From the IMG/VR virus record IMGVR_UViG_3300032284_000210, positions 1 through 21,816 of that record: DNA of 21,816 nt; one strand, written 5' to 3'. The DNA is from a virus. The position numbers were made by a program, and so were the translations under genes. The notes under the pieces are model-generated. The model searched no databases. It had not been told where the DNA came from and saw only the letters and a program-made list of their open reading frames with translations. Positions 13,402-20,701 of this stretch are shown piece by piece (positions within the stretch are counted from its first letter, which is position 1; every line of letters begins with the position of its first letter).

Positions 13402-14154
13402 ATGACACTTAAAGTCTTTCCATATAAACCTGCAAGTCTATCAGCTAAACGATTAGCTAAACGACTTGGTGTGTTGCGTGTACGACCTACATACGATGCT
13501 AAACGTCGTGATGTAATTGTTAATTGGGGTGCATCAACACCACCCCAATTCAAGTCTATGTCTCATGATTTAAACAAACATGAAGCTATAGCAATAGCAT
13601 GTGATAAACTTAAAACCTTTACTGAATTAGAATGTAAAGGATTTGAACAAATACCACAATACACTATACTTAAAGATGTGGCTAAGCAGTGGTGTAATGA
13701 AGGTGAAACAATCTATTGTCGAACTAAATTGGGCGGTCACAGTGGTCGTGGTATCGTTATATGCAATGACGCAAACAACATACCTAATGCACCATTGTAT
13801 ACTGTCAAAGCTAACCACAAGCATGAGTATCGTGTTCATGTATTCAAAGGAGAAGTCTTGTATGTCCAACAGAAAAAGAAACGACTTGGGTCAACCATCC
13901 GTAATAGCGGTATTCGCAATCATGGTAACGACTGGGTTTATTGCACACCAACTGATACACCTAGTGAGCTACTACTATCATCGTGCGTTCGGGCAGTTCA
14001 ATTGCTTGGGCTCGATTTTGGTGCTGTTGACATTGGTCATAGGGTTCGTGATAATCGGTTTTTCGTGTTTGAAATCAACACTGCACCAGGATTAATCGGT
14101 ACAACACTTGACAAGTATTCAAAAGCAATATACAATTACTATAGGAGTCTATAA
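13402..14154 (+). CDS. ATP-grasp ligase
   Basis: With the start at 13402 (AAAGGATACTAAC before ATG) the product is 250 aa. The earlier in-frame ATG at 13348 lies inside the previous gene. ATP-grasp features are IYCRTKLGGHSGRGI (104-118; lysine/arginine and glycine-rich loop), HEYRVHVFKGEV (141-152), LGLDFGAVDI (202-211) and FVFEINTAPGL (221-231; metal-binding Glu and Asn). This resembles RimK- and D-Ala-D-Ala-ligase-like members that activate a carboxylate as acyl phosphate and join it to an amine or thiol. With an amidoligase and a glutaminase directly upstream, the three probably act on one pathway. Substrate unknown. Confidence 0.88.
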   Translation: MTLKVFPYKPASLSAKRLAKRLGVLRVRPTYDAKRRDVIVNWGASTPPQFKSMSHDLNKHEAIAIACDKLKTFTELECKGFEQIPQYTILKDVAKQWCNEGETIYCRTKLGGHSGRGIVICNDANNIPNAPLYTVKANHKHEYRVHVFKGEVLYVQQKKKRLGSTIRNSGIRNHGNDWVYCTPTDTPSELLLSSCVRAVQLLGLDFGAVDIGHRVRDNRFFVFEINTAPGLIGTTLDKYSKAIYNYYRSL

Positions 14155-14156
14155 TT

Positions 14157-14468
14157 ATGTTTCAAGTAGGTGATAAAGTTAGTTTTCATGGTATTAACGA
14201 AGACTTTGATTGGGTTCATGATGTTGAAAGATATCTTGATGATATTACTGAGTATGAAATAATGGAAGTAATAAATAATAATACTATTGCTGTTTTAAAT
14301 AGTTCAGGTAATTTAATAAAAGCTGGAATAAATGAATATCAAATTCATACTAAAGAATCTTTAAGACAATTATTAATGTCTAATAACCATAAATATGCAG
14401 CTATTTGTAGCAAAGTTAGACAACTGTATCATAAACAAGACTTTCAATTCAAAGGAATTTATCAATGA
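14157..14468 (+). CDS. SH3-like small protein, 103 aa
   Basis: The 103-aa product starts MFQVGDKVSFHGINEDFDW, continues ITEYEIMEVINNNTIAVLNSSGNLIKAG and ends in a helical, basic tail. The VGDKV and Y-E-I-M-E-V-I-N pattern resembles the C-terminal extension of the amidotransferase upstream (VGDMVEL and GELFEIVAIN), suggesting related SH3/KOW-like barrels. It lies 2 bp after the ATP-grasp gene with GGAG 9-10 bases upstream of ATG, and overlaps the next gene by ATGA. It may be an accessory or scaffold of the ligase cassette. The similarity is by eye only. Confidence 0.6.
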   Translation: MFQVGDKVSFHGINEDFDWVHDVERYLDDITEYEIMEVINNNTIAVLNSSGNLIKAGINEYQIHTKESLRQLLMSNNHKYAAICSKVRQLYHKQDFQFKGIYQ

Positions 14469-14686
14469 GATGCTTAGCCTGTAACAAAGCTTTAAATGAC
14501 TATGAGTCTACACGCAAGTCGGCAACGACTGGCGAGTATCTAGACTTATGTAATGCCTGTTTTCATAATGTAGAACAAGATGTGCAAGCAGTAACTCGAC
14601 CTGACTTATTAGATGAGGAATCATTTGATGATGATGTCGAACTTGATGACTTACAAGGAGACCTATTCGATGGTATCTCGGAATGA
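14465..14686 (+). CDS. Zinc-binding microprotein with acidic tail, 73 aa
   Basis: CLAC (residues 3-6) and CNAC (29-32) form a compact zinc ribbon. It is followed by a strongly acidic, probably disordered tail (residues 49-73, rich in Asp and Glu). The start overlaps the previous stop as ATGA. Short zinc-ribbon plus acidic-tail proteins occur widely in phages; some bind RNA polymerase or nucleic acids. No specific family can be named. It bridges the ligase cassette and the replication block. Confidence 0.65.
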   Translation: MRCLACNKALNDYESTRKSATTGEYLDLCNACFHNVEQDVQAVTRPDLLDEESFDDDVELDDLQGDLFDGISE

Positions 14687-14864
14687 TATAACTAATGATA
14701 AGATACAAACCAAAGGTATTTTATCTAAAGAAGGTGAAGACAATTGGGATCGTATCTTTAAGAAGAAAAAGCTTATTATAGATGATGCTCATAATCTTCA
14801 AATTGAAACTGATGAAGATGATCTTGATGCTAAAAGATTAACTGATGCATTCCCTGGATTATAA
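14670..14864 (+). CDS. Hypothetical protein, 64 aa
   Basis: An AAGGAG at 14655-14660 selects the ATG at 14670 rather than earlier in-frame ATGs that lie inside the zinc-ribbon gene. The 64-aa product (MVSRNDITNDKIQTKGIL at the start) has a basic patch (IFKKKKLIIDD, residues 29-39) and an acidic segment (ETDEDDLDAKR). It is mostly helical and soluble. It overlaps the previous gene by 17 bp and is followed by a GC-rich hairpin before the primase gene. Unknown function. Confidence 0.6.
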   Translation: MVSRNDITNDKIQTKGILSKEGEDNWDRIFKKKKLIIDDAHNLQIETDEDDLDAKRLTDAFPGL

Positions 14865-14872
14865 CGACACAC

Positions 14873-14907
14873 GACTGTCCGGACCCGATCCGCGGGTCTC
14901 GGCAGTC
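14873..14907. repeat. GC-rich hairpin at the head of the replication block
   Basis: GACTG-t-CCG-GACCCG (14873-14887) pairs with CGGGTC-t-CGG-CAGTC (14893-14907), 14 pairs with two single T bulges and loop ATCCG. It is by far the most GC-rich segment in the region. No T-run follows; a GGAGG ribosome site begins four bases later and the primase ATG is at 14922. It may be an RNase site, a stability element or a protein-binding site. Confidence 0.8.
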
Positions 14908-14921
14908 TGTGGAGGATTACT

Positions 14922-15602
14922 ATGTCATTTATAAAACATATGCCTTGTCCTAATTGTGGTAGTAAAGATAATCTTGCTGAGTATGTAGATCATTATTATT
15001 GCTTTGGATGTAGTCATTGGAAAGCTAAGAATGATTTAGAATCTGTACGAAGCAGATTGCAGAGCACCCCTGCGATGCCATCTGGTAAGTTAAATCTTAA
15101 CATAACGGATACCATACCGCAGCAGGCCGTTCAATGGCTGCTGCAATATGGCATTACTAAATCAGATGTAGAAGCATATAAAATTGGGTGGTGTAATAAT
15201 AATCAAGTATTAGTTTTAATTAATACCCCCGACTATTATCAAGGTCGTTCATTCAATGGTGTCAAGTATAAATCCAAGGGCAAAAAGCCCTTGCTTTGGT
15301 ATGGAAATGGTGATATACTAGTGTGTGTCGAAGACGTAATCTCGGCAATTAAGGTTAGCAAAGCTAACAATGTAACTGCAACACCTTTACTAGGTTCAAG
15401 TATGCCCCTAGAACTTACAGAAACTATCATAGAACGATTTAAAACTGTTAAGGTATGGTTGGATAGGGATAAAGCAATTGAAGCTGTTAAAATGGTTAGA
15501 AACTTAAGACAGAAAGGAGTAGATGCTGATGTCATAGTTACAGATAAAGATCCTAAAGAATATACTACAGGAGAAATCAATGAATGGTTGAGAAGCAGAT
15601 AA
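14922..15602 (+). CDS. DNA primase (zinc ribbon plus TOPRIM, T7 gp4-like N-terminal half)
   Basis: The 226-aa product has a zinc ribbon with Cys9, 12, 27 and 30 (CPNCGS and CFGC), a linker, and a TOPRIM-type core. ILVCVEDVISAIKV holds the catalytic Glu (E137), VWLDRDKA holds the metal-binding Asp pair (D181, D183), and VIVTDKDPKEYTTGE is typical of the C-terminal end. It makes RNA primers on the lagging strand. In T7 the primase and helicase are one protein. Here they are separate genes overlapping by 19 bp, so coupled translation is likely. GGAGG precedes the ATG. Confidence 0.88.
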   Translation: MSFIKHMPCPNCGSKDNLAEYVDHYYCFGCSHWKAKNDLESVRSRLQSTPAMPSGKLNLNITDTIPQQAVQWLLQYGITKSDVEAYKIGWCNNNQVLVLINTPDYYQGRSFNGVKYKSKGKKPLLWYGNGDILVCVEDVISAIKVSKANNVTATPLLGSSMPLELTETIIERFKTVKVWLDRDKAIEAVKMVRNLRQKGVDADVIVTDKDPKEYTTGEINEWLRSR

Positions 15603-16822
15603 TAAAGTTGTTCTGTGAAGACAAAGAACTCTTTACAAAGTATTATAAATATGTTAACATTAATTATATTAAGATTAATTATAATAATATATATAAACTA
15701 TTTAATATAATAGATTTATATTATAATAAATATAATAATAATAATATAACTATTAATGAATTAGATATATTTTATAATAGTAATTATCTATTAAAAGATA
15801 ATGAAAGAAAAGAACTAACTACTCTTCTTGAGGAAGTATTTAGTTTAGACATCACTAACAAAGAAGGACTCATTGGTCTATTAGAGGAGCATAGACGACG
15901 CTCTCTTGCAGGCAAGGTCGCTTTGATGGCATTAGATGTCGAGTCAGGTAAGAAATCTACTGAAGATTTACTAGAGTTGTTCAATGACTTTGAACATCAA
16001 GAGGTTGAGTCTGATGAGATTACTCCAATCAATATGAACTTAAAGGAGCTATATGAAACACAAATTCAAACACCAGGTCTACGCTGGCGTCTTAACTGGC
16101 TTAATAAAAGTCTTGGCTCTCTTAGAAAAGGTGACTTCGGGTTTATCTTTGCTCGTCCCGAAACGGGGAAGACTACGTTCTTGGCGAGTGAAATTACTCA
16201 TATGGTCAGCCAAACTGACGGCCATGTGTTGTGGTTTAACAATGAAGAGCAAGGTAATAAAGTCGGAATACGGGTGTTCCAAGCTGCACTCGGACTTAAT
16301 ACAGGAGAACTCTTTAACGATCCTCAAACAAAACAAGAACGTTACGAAAGACTTACAGGTAATAGGATCGTCATCCTTGACTTCGAAGATTCAAGTAGCA
16401 AGTCTAGAATAGAATCAGTACTTAAACATTATAACCCTGCGTTAATTATCTTCGATCAGATAGATAAGATACGTGGATTCAAAGGAGAAAGAAATGATCT
16501 TGAACTTAAAGCGATTTATCAATGGGCTCGTGAGATTGCTAAAACCTACGCCCCAGTCATTGCGGTATCTCAGGCCAGTGGCGAAGCGGAAGGCAAACTA
16601 TTTCTAACTATGGATATGGTTGATGGCTCCAAAACGGCCAAGCAGGGCGAGGCCGATTGGATCCTCGGCATCGGGAAAGAACAAGACAATACAAGTCGTA
16701 CTAGATACTTTAACATCAGTAAGAATAAACTTATAGGTGATACAGATACTAGTCCTGACTTACGTCATGGGTCTACACAAGTGTTAATTAAACCTGAGGT
16801 TGCAAGGTATGAAGATATCTAA
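15584..16822 (+). CDS. DnaB/gp4-like replicative helicase
   Basis: The 412-aa product carries the RecA-like motor of replicative helicases. GDFGFIFARPETGKTTFLA has a Walker A at 190-197 (ARPETGKT, the first Gly replaced by Ala). HVLWFNNEEQGNKVGIRV follows, then Walker B ALIIFDQID near residue 286, VIAVSQASG (motif 3), and a C-terminal NISKNKLIG. The N-terminal 20-70 region is an odd Asn/Tyr/Ile/Lys-rich stretch encoded by almost pure A/T DNA. The enzyme unwinds the fork as a hexamer and pairs with the primase whose gene overlaps the start. GGAGAAATCA precedes the ATG. Confidence 0.9.
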   Translation: MVEKQIIKLFCEDKELFTKYYKYVNINYIKINYNNIYKLFNIIDLYYNKYNNNNITINELDIFYNSNYLLKDNERKELTTLLEEVFSLDITNKEGLIGLLEEHRRRSLAGKVALMALDVESGKKSTEDLLELFNDFEHQEVESDEITPINMNLKELYETQIQTPGLRWRLNWLNKSLGSLRKGDFGFIFARPETGKTTFLASEITHMVSQTDGHVLWFNNEEQGNKVGIRVFQAALGLNTGELFNDPQTKQERYERLTGNRIVILDFEDSSSKSRIESVLKHYNPALIIFDQIDKIRGFKGERNDLELKAIYQWAREIAKTYAPVIAVSQASGEAEGKLFLTMDMVDGSKTAKQGEADWILGIGKEQDNTSRTRYFNISKNKLIGDTDTSPDLRHGSTQVLIKPEVARYEDI

Positions 16823-16952
16823 ATGGACTAGATGGATCCTATTAGATTGGGATGGTACAATCATAAGATGGTTTGACTATCCTGCTACAGGAACTGTTAG
16901 GTACAAAGAACCTAAGATTGATTTAAGTAAATTAGATGAATGTTTATTTTAA
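16809..16952 (+). CDS. Microprotein with a HAD-like DxDGT string, 47 aa
   Basis: A frame of 47 codons starts at ATG 16809 within the last codons of the helicase gene and ends at TAA 16950-16952. The ribosome site is modest (GAGG about 8 bases upstream). The product contains LLDWDGTIIRWFD (residues 11-23), which matches the first motif of HAD phosphatases (DxDGT). The rest of that fold is absent, so it may be a coincidence or a relic. It ends immediately before a good AAGGAG for the next gene. Confidence 0.5.
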   Translation: MKISKWTRWILLDWDGTIIRWFDYPATGTVRYKEPKIDLSKLDECLF

Positions 16953-16961
16953 GGAGAACGT

Positions 16962-17123
16962 ATGAAGATAGCAGAAGCAAGTGTATTAGATGTATTAGCA
17001 ATTAACCCACACATCTCTGACAATGATGCAGAGGACCTCTTGACTTTAGGTGATCCTAATGATACAATAGAAGAAGGACTACTTAAATTATACGGGGATA
17101 CAGGTGGAGAATGCGCAGCTTAA
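16962..17123 (+). CDS. Acidic microprotein, 53 aa
   Basis: ATG at 16962 follows AAGGAG with good spacing. The 53-aa product starts MKIAEASVLDVLAINPHISD and is acidic and helical, ending GDTGGECAA. Its 3' end overlaps the polymerase start by 13 bp, and the GGAG that serves the polymerase lies inside it. Its place between helicase and polymerase suggests a replication accessory, but no motif supports this. Confidence 0.6.
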   Translation: MKIAEASVLDVLAINPHISDNDAEDLLTLGDPNDTIEEGLLKLYGDTGGECAA

Positions 17124-18283
17124 TCTTAGATGTTGAAACAACAATAAGCAGTAAGGGTAATCCATTTGATGAAAGGAATAAACTTTGTTATGTTGGACTC
17201 TATAATACTGACGGGCATCTTCTATATGATATTGATTATAGCGGAAGTCCTAACCGCGACAGACTTGACTCTATACAAAGAATCATTGACAGTCACGATA
17301 TTATTGTTGGCTTTAACCTCAAGTTTGACTTGCATTGGATAAGAAAATATGGAATCAATATTGTGGGTAAGCGTGTTTGGGATTGTCAGTTGGTTCATTT
17401 TATACTTACGGGCCAACAAAATCCCTATCCAAGTCTCGATGGTGTTTCTAACTATTATGATTTGGGTAGTAAGCTTGATGTTGTTGCTAGTGAGTATTGG
17501 AGCAACGGTGTGGATACCCCGGCAATCCCTAGAGATGTTCTTGAGGAATATCTAATACAAGATTTGCGTTTGACGCAACAAGTATATGATAAACAGATGG
17601 AAGAGTTTGCGGGATTAGCAAAAACAACACAACGACTTATTAGTTTACACAATCAAGATCTACTAGTCTTAGAGGAGATGGAATACAATGGCATTATATT
17701 TGACGAAGAGGAATGTAATAGACTCGGTAAAGAAATGGAAGAACAAGTTAAGAAGCTTGATGATCTCTTGTTTGAATACCATAATCTGCCTGAGTTTAAT
17801 CCCTCTAGTACAGAGCATGTATCTACTCTTCTCTATGGCGGAGTGGTTACTGTGCGTCGTAAGCAAGTCGTCGGAGTGTTCAAGACGGGCGCAAGAGCGG
17901 GCCAAGAAAAAGAAAGATGGTTTGAACATGAGATAAAGTTTGATAGACTTATCACACCACTTAAAGGATCTGAACTTGAGAAAGAAGGTTACTATTCTAT
18001 TGACGACCAAACTCTTAAGTCTCTTAAACCTAGAACTAAATATGGTAAAGAACTTATTGAACTTATCTTAACACGAGCAGTATTAGTTAAAAGATTAACA
18101 GCTTACTATCAAGGTCTAGTTGAACTACGAACTAAGATGAACTGGCCTCACGGTAAGCTACATGGTATTCTCAATCAATGTGTTGCTAAAACAGGAAGGT
18201 TATCATCAACCAAGCCTAACTTACAGAACTTTGATGGAGAGATTAAACAATTATTTGGGAGTAGGTATGCTACTGCAAGCTGA
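17111..18283 (+). CDS. Family A DNA polymerase, N-terminal piece (3'-5' exonuclease and thumb)
   Basis: The 390-aa product opens with LILDVETT (Exo I, D7 and E9), IVGFNLKFDLHW (Exo II, D73) and YLIQDLRLT (Exo III, Y147 and D151), the proofreading exonuclease. A helical thumb follows, and then GRLSSTKPNLQN near residue 362, which normally precedes motif A. It stops at TGA 18281-18283 after LFGSRYATAS. The remaining palm and fingers are encoded in the +1 frame from 18267. The join is at the usual position, so together they would make one Pol I-like enzyme of about 630 aa. GGAG lies just before the ATG at 17111. Either a split gene or a frameshift. Confidence 0.9.
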   Translation: MRSLILDVETTISSKGNPFDERNKLCYVGLYNTDGHLLYDIDYSGSPNRDRLDSIQRIIDSHDIIVGFNLKFDLHWIRKYGINIVGKRVWDCQLVHFILTGQQNPYPSLDGVSNYYDLGSKLDVVASEYWSNGVDTPAIPRDVLEEYLIQDLRLTQQVYDKQMEEFAGLAKTTQRLISLHNQDLLVLEEMEYNGIIFDEEECNRLGKEMEEQVKKLDDLLFEYHNLPEFNPSSTEHVSTLLYGGVVTVRRKQVVGVFKTGARAGQEKERWFEHEIKFDRLITPLKGSELEKEGYYSIDDQTLKSLKPRTKYGKELIELILTRAVLVKRLTAYYQGLVELRTKMNWPHGKLHGILNQCVAKTGRLSSTKPNLQNFDGEIKQLFGSRYATAS

Positions 18284-18986
18284 CGCTAAAGCATTAGAGT
18301 GGGTCTGTGCTACTTACCTATCTCAAGATGAAACGGCTATAAAGGAGATATGGGATGGGACAGACCAGCACAGCGATAACCAACTTCGCTTTGGGCTTCC
18401 TTCTAGGCTTATTGCTAAGACTTTTGTCTTTCGACTTATCTATGGAGGATCTGCTTACTCTTACGCTCATGATGTTAACTTTACTAGCGTTTCTACTAGT
18501 GAATCCTTTTGGCAAGGAATCATAGATGAGTTCTATAAAAAGTATAATGGACTCGCTAAATGGCATAAGCAAGTTGTCGACACGGCAATGCGGGATCGCC
18601 AACTAACTATGCCTACAGGAAGGATATACAAGTATGAACCTGAAGTAAAGTATGGAAAAGTTAAGTGGCCTCGTACTAAGATATTGAACTACCCTGTTCA
18701 AGGTCTTGGGGCTGACTTAATGGCAATAGCAAGAGTATCTTTATCTAATAGGATAAAAGATATGAAGGGTATTAAACTAGTTAACACTGTTCATGATTCG
18801 ATTATACTTGACTATGATAATAAAGTATGCGATAATAATAGTATAGTTAGTTTAGTTGATAAATGTTTTACAGATGTTCCGACTAACTTTAAGAAACTGT
18901 TTGGAACAAACTTTAACCTTCCCATGAGGGTCGAGTGTCAGATAGGACCTAACTGGGGTAACATGGAGATAGTGAATGTTAATTAA
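18267..18986 (+). CDS. Family A DNA polymerase, C-terminal piece (palm and fingers)
   Basis: A start at ATG 18267 is supported by GGAG at 18258-18261 with ideal five-base spacing. A longer open frame from 18162 has no ribosome site. The 239-aa product begins MLLQADAKALEW (motif A, D6 and E11). It then has RLIAKTFVFRLIYGG (motif B, R47, K51, Y59), NYPVQGLGAD, and VNTVHDSIIL (motif C, H176-D177-S178, Ser replacing the common Glu). F55 sits at the position of E. coli Pol I Phe762, and Phe or Tyr there is usual in virulent phages. Both catalytic Asp residues are on this piece, the exonuclease on the other. It overlaps the other by 17 bp and the SSB-like gene by 11 bp. Confidence 0.88.
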   Translation: MLLQADAKALEWVCATYLSQDETAIKEIWDGTDQHSDNQLRFGLPSRLIAKTFVFRLIYGGSAYSYAHDVNFTSVSTSESFWQGIIDEFYKKYNGLAKWHKQVVDTAMRDRQLTMPTGRIYKYEPEVKYGKVKWPRTKILNYPVQGLGADLMAIARVSLSNRIKDMKGIKLVNTVHDSIILDYDNKVCDNNSIVSLVDKCFTDVPTNFKKLFGTNFNLPMRVECQIGPNWGNMEIVNVN

Positions 18987-19497
18987 TATTATAGATGTAG
19001 GTCAACCTAATACACACGCTGCTAAGAATGGTAGATCATACCAATCAATTGAAGTAACGTATAAGGCTGAGAATGGTCAAGTAGCTAACAAGAAGTTAAT
19101 GTCTTTTAGTAATCCAAGTGTGTTCAATCACATTAAAGGTTTAGCTAAGGGTGCTGTTATTAATGTAACTACAACTAAAGATGCTGCTGGTTATTGGCAG
19201 TGGACTGGTATTGGAGGAGATAACGAAGTGACTGAATCTACACAAGCTAAACCTGCTGCAACTGGTGGTGGTCGAGTAACTGGTAGTAACTATGAGACTA
19301 AAGAAGAACGTGCCGCCAGGCAAATCTATATCATTCGTCAGAGCAGTATTTCCTCTGCGGTTGAATTAGTAGCTGCAACTTCTACAGAGCCTACAACAGT
19401 AGACAATGTTATTAACATTGCTAAGAAGTTTGAAGCTTATGTATTAGCTAAAGATGTTGCTCCTGAGATTAATGATGAGGACGACATTCCAGTATAA
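18976..19497 (+). CDS. Single-stranded DNA-binding protein (T7 gp2.5/SSB-like)
   Basis: The 173-aa product has an N-terminal beta-rich domain (MLINIIDVGQPNTHAAKNGRS, then SIEVTYKAENGQVANKK and GAVINVTTTKDAAGYWQWTGI), as in OB-fold proteins. A Gly/Thr/Ala linker and helical segment follow, and then the acidic tail NDEDDIPV. A DD-x-P-hydrophobic end is the hallmark of SSB tails that dock replication enzymes. Its place directly after the polymerase and before the exonuclease matches replication blocks of T7-like phages. It starts within the polymerase's last codons and ends at TAATG with the next gene. The OB fold is inferred from pattern. Confidence 0.78.
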   Translation: MLINIIDVGQPNTHAAKNGRSYQSIEVTYKAENGQVANKKLMSFSNPSVFNHIKGLAKGAVINVTTTKDAAGYWQWTGIGGDNEVTESTQAKPAATGGGRVTGSNYETKEERAARQIYIIRQSSISSAVELVAATSTEPTTVDNVINIAKKFEAYVLAKDVAPEINDEDDIPV

Positions 19498-20222
19498 TGA
19501 AAGCACTTATTGATGCTGACATAGTAGCGTATAGGGTTGCCTGTACGCTAGGTGAAGATGATGCTGCAGACTATGCGTATGCTAGAACAGAAGATCTAAT
19601 AGATCACATTCTAGTTAATACCGAAGCTACTGAGTATCATCTTTATCTAACTGGTAAGGATAACTATAGGTATACTATTTATCCTGAATATAAAGCTCAT
19701 AGACCTAAAGAGAAACCTTTCTGGTTAGAAAAGATTAGGCAGTATCTTATCGCTAACTTTAATGCTGAAGTGATTAATGGTCAAGAGGCTGACGATGCTT
19801 TAGGTATTGCTCAGACTACTGATACAATCATTTGCTCTATTGATAAAGACTTATTAATGATTCCTGGAATGCATTATAACTTTGTTAAAGATGAGTTCAT
19901 TGAAGTAGATCATTACAATGCTATGATTCATTTTTATATGCAATGTTTAGTAGGAGACCGTGCTGATAACATTAAAGGTATCCCTGGAATTGGGGTCAAG
20001 AAAGCAGAACGTATCTTAGAGAATTGTTATACTGAACAACAGTTCTTTAATGCTGTACGTGAAGCTTATAGTAATGATGAAGAATTATTAATGAATGGTC
20101 GAGTCCTTTGGATAAGACGTAAACCTAACGAAGATTGGAAGGATATATTTAATGCCCTCGTTCAAAAGCAAGCTGGAGGAACAAGTGTGGGCTCAACTGA
20201 AGAAGCAGTATCCCTCAGTTAA
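19497..20222 (+). CDS. 5'-3' exonuclease (FEN/T7 gp6-like)
   Basis: The 241-aa product shows the FEN/PIN nuclease signature: LIDADIVAYR (D6, D8), YPEYKAHRPKEKP (63-73), GQEADDALG (E97, D99, D100), CSIDKDLLMIPG (D116, D118), and LVGDRADNIKGIPGIGVKKA (151-170), the helix-three-turn-helix that grips DNA. It removes RNA primers and trims DNA ends; T7-like phages also use it for host DNA breakdown and recombination. The start overlaps the SSB-like stop as TAATG, and the last 71 bp overlap the endonuclease gene in another frame. Confidence 0.92.
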   Translation: MKALIDADIVAYRVACTLGEDDAADYAYARTEDLIDHILVNTEATEYHLYLTGKDNYRYTIYPEYKAHRPKEKPFWLEKIRQYLIANFNAEVINGQEADDALGIAQTTDTIICSIDKDLLMIPGMHYNFVKDEFIEVDHYNAMIHFYMQCLVGDRADNIKGIPGIGVKKAERILENCYTEQQFFNAVREAYSNDEELLMNGRVLWIRRKPNEDWKDIFNALVQKQAGGTSVGSTEEAVSLS

Positions 20223-20535
20223 GTACGAACCTGATAAGTATAAGTACATCCAACCTGAAAAGGAACGAACATATATTCCTGACTTCAAGACTGGTAAACG
20301 TAAGTTATACTTAGAGGCTAAAGGTAAATTGGATTTAGATACAAGACAGAAGATGGTATGGTTTAGAGAATCCAATCCTGAAGTAACCGTAGTCTTCTTA
20401 TTTATGAATCCAGATAATAAGATTAACAAACGTAGTAAAACAACCTATGCCAGATGGGCTGAAGATAATAAGTTCTTATGGCTAGACTTTAGAAAGGATT
20501 GGTTAAATGATTATAACAAACTGTGTACAAAATAA
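20152..20535 (+). CDS. Endonuclease I / Holliday-junction resolvase (T7 gp3-like)
   Basis: The 127-aa product matches T7 endonuclease I in spacing of its catalytic residues: E9 (SKLEEQVW), D44 (YIPDF), E55 and K57 (LEAKG). T7 has E20, D55, E65 and K67. RQKMVWFRESNPEVTVVFLF and TTYARWAEDNKFLW match the downstream part of that family. It resolves branched DNA before packaging and degrades host DNA. The gene begins inside the exonuclease gene, 71 bp before its stop, and ends inside the next small gene. This is the typical partner order in T7-like genomes. Confidence 0.9.
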   Translation: MPSFKSKLEEQVWAQLKKQYPSVKYEPDKYKYIQPEKERTYIPDFKTGKRKLYLEAKGKLDLDTRQKMVWFRESNPEVTVVFLFMNPDNKINKRSKTTYARWAEDNKFLWLDFRKDWLNDYNKLCTK

Positions 20536-20701
20536 AGATGGGTCTTTAGACTTTGACTTCCATGTTGATGCTAATGAAGCTTCATTCCTTATGGACTTCT
20601 CTATCAAAGAGTTAGTACGTAGAGGTATCTTAGATGTAGCTACTGATATGGCTGAACAAGAACTAGATCTATTTAAAGAAGATGGAGGGCAATTAAATTG
20701 A
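20507..20701 (+). CDS. Hypothetical protein, 64 aa
   Basis: ATG at 20507, 8 bases after AGGA, opens a 64-aa acidic frame overlapping the endonuclease by 29 bp. The product starts MIITNCVQNKDGSLDFDFHVD, then has a helical FLMDFSIKELVRRGILDVA and an acidic C-terminus. The pattern, a short beta hairpin followed by a helix with ELVRRGI, resembles small phage proteins found after replication genes. No function is known to me. GGAGGG for the next gene is encoded in its last codons. Confidence 0.6.
   Translation: MIITNCVQNKDGSLDFDFHVDANEASFLMDFSIKELVRRGILDVATDMAEQELDLFKEDGGQLN

Noticed and set aside
15239-15580. Minus-strand open frame opposite the primase
   Set aside because: Mirror of the TOPRIM-coding sequence; the plus-strand frame has clear motifs and a ribosome site.
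18240-18290. RF2-type programmed +1 frameshift in the polymerase
   Set aside because: The TGA is not preceded by the slippery CTT codon and the GGAG is too far from it. An independent start with that GGAG explains the layout better, though another kind of shift is not excluded.
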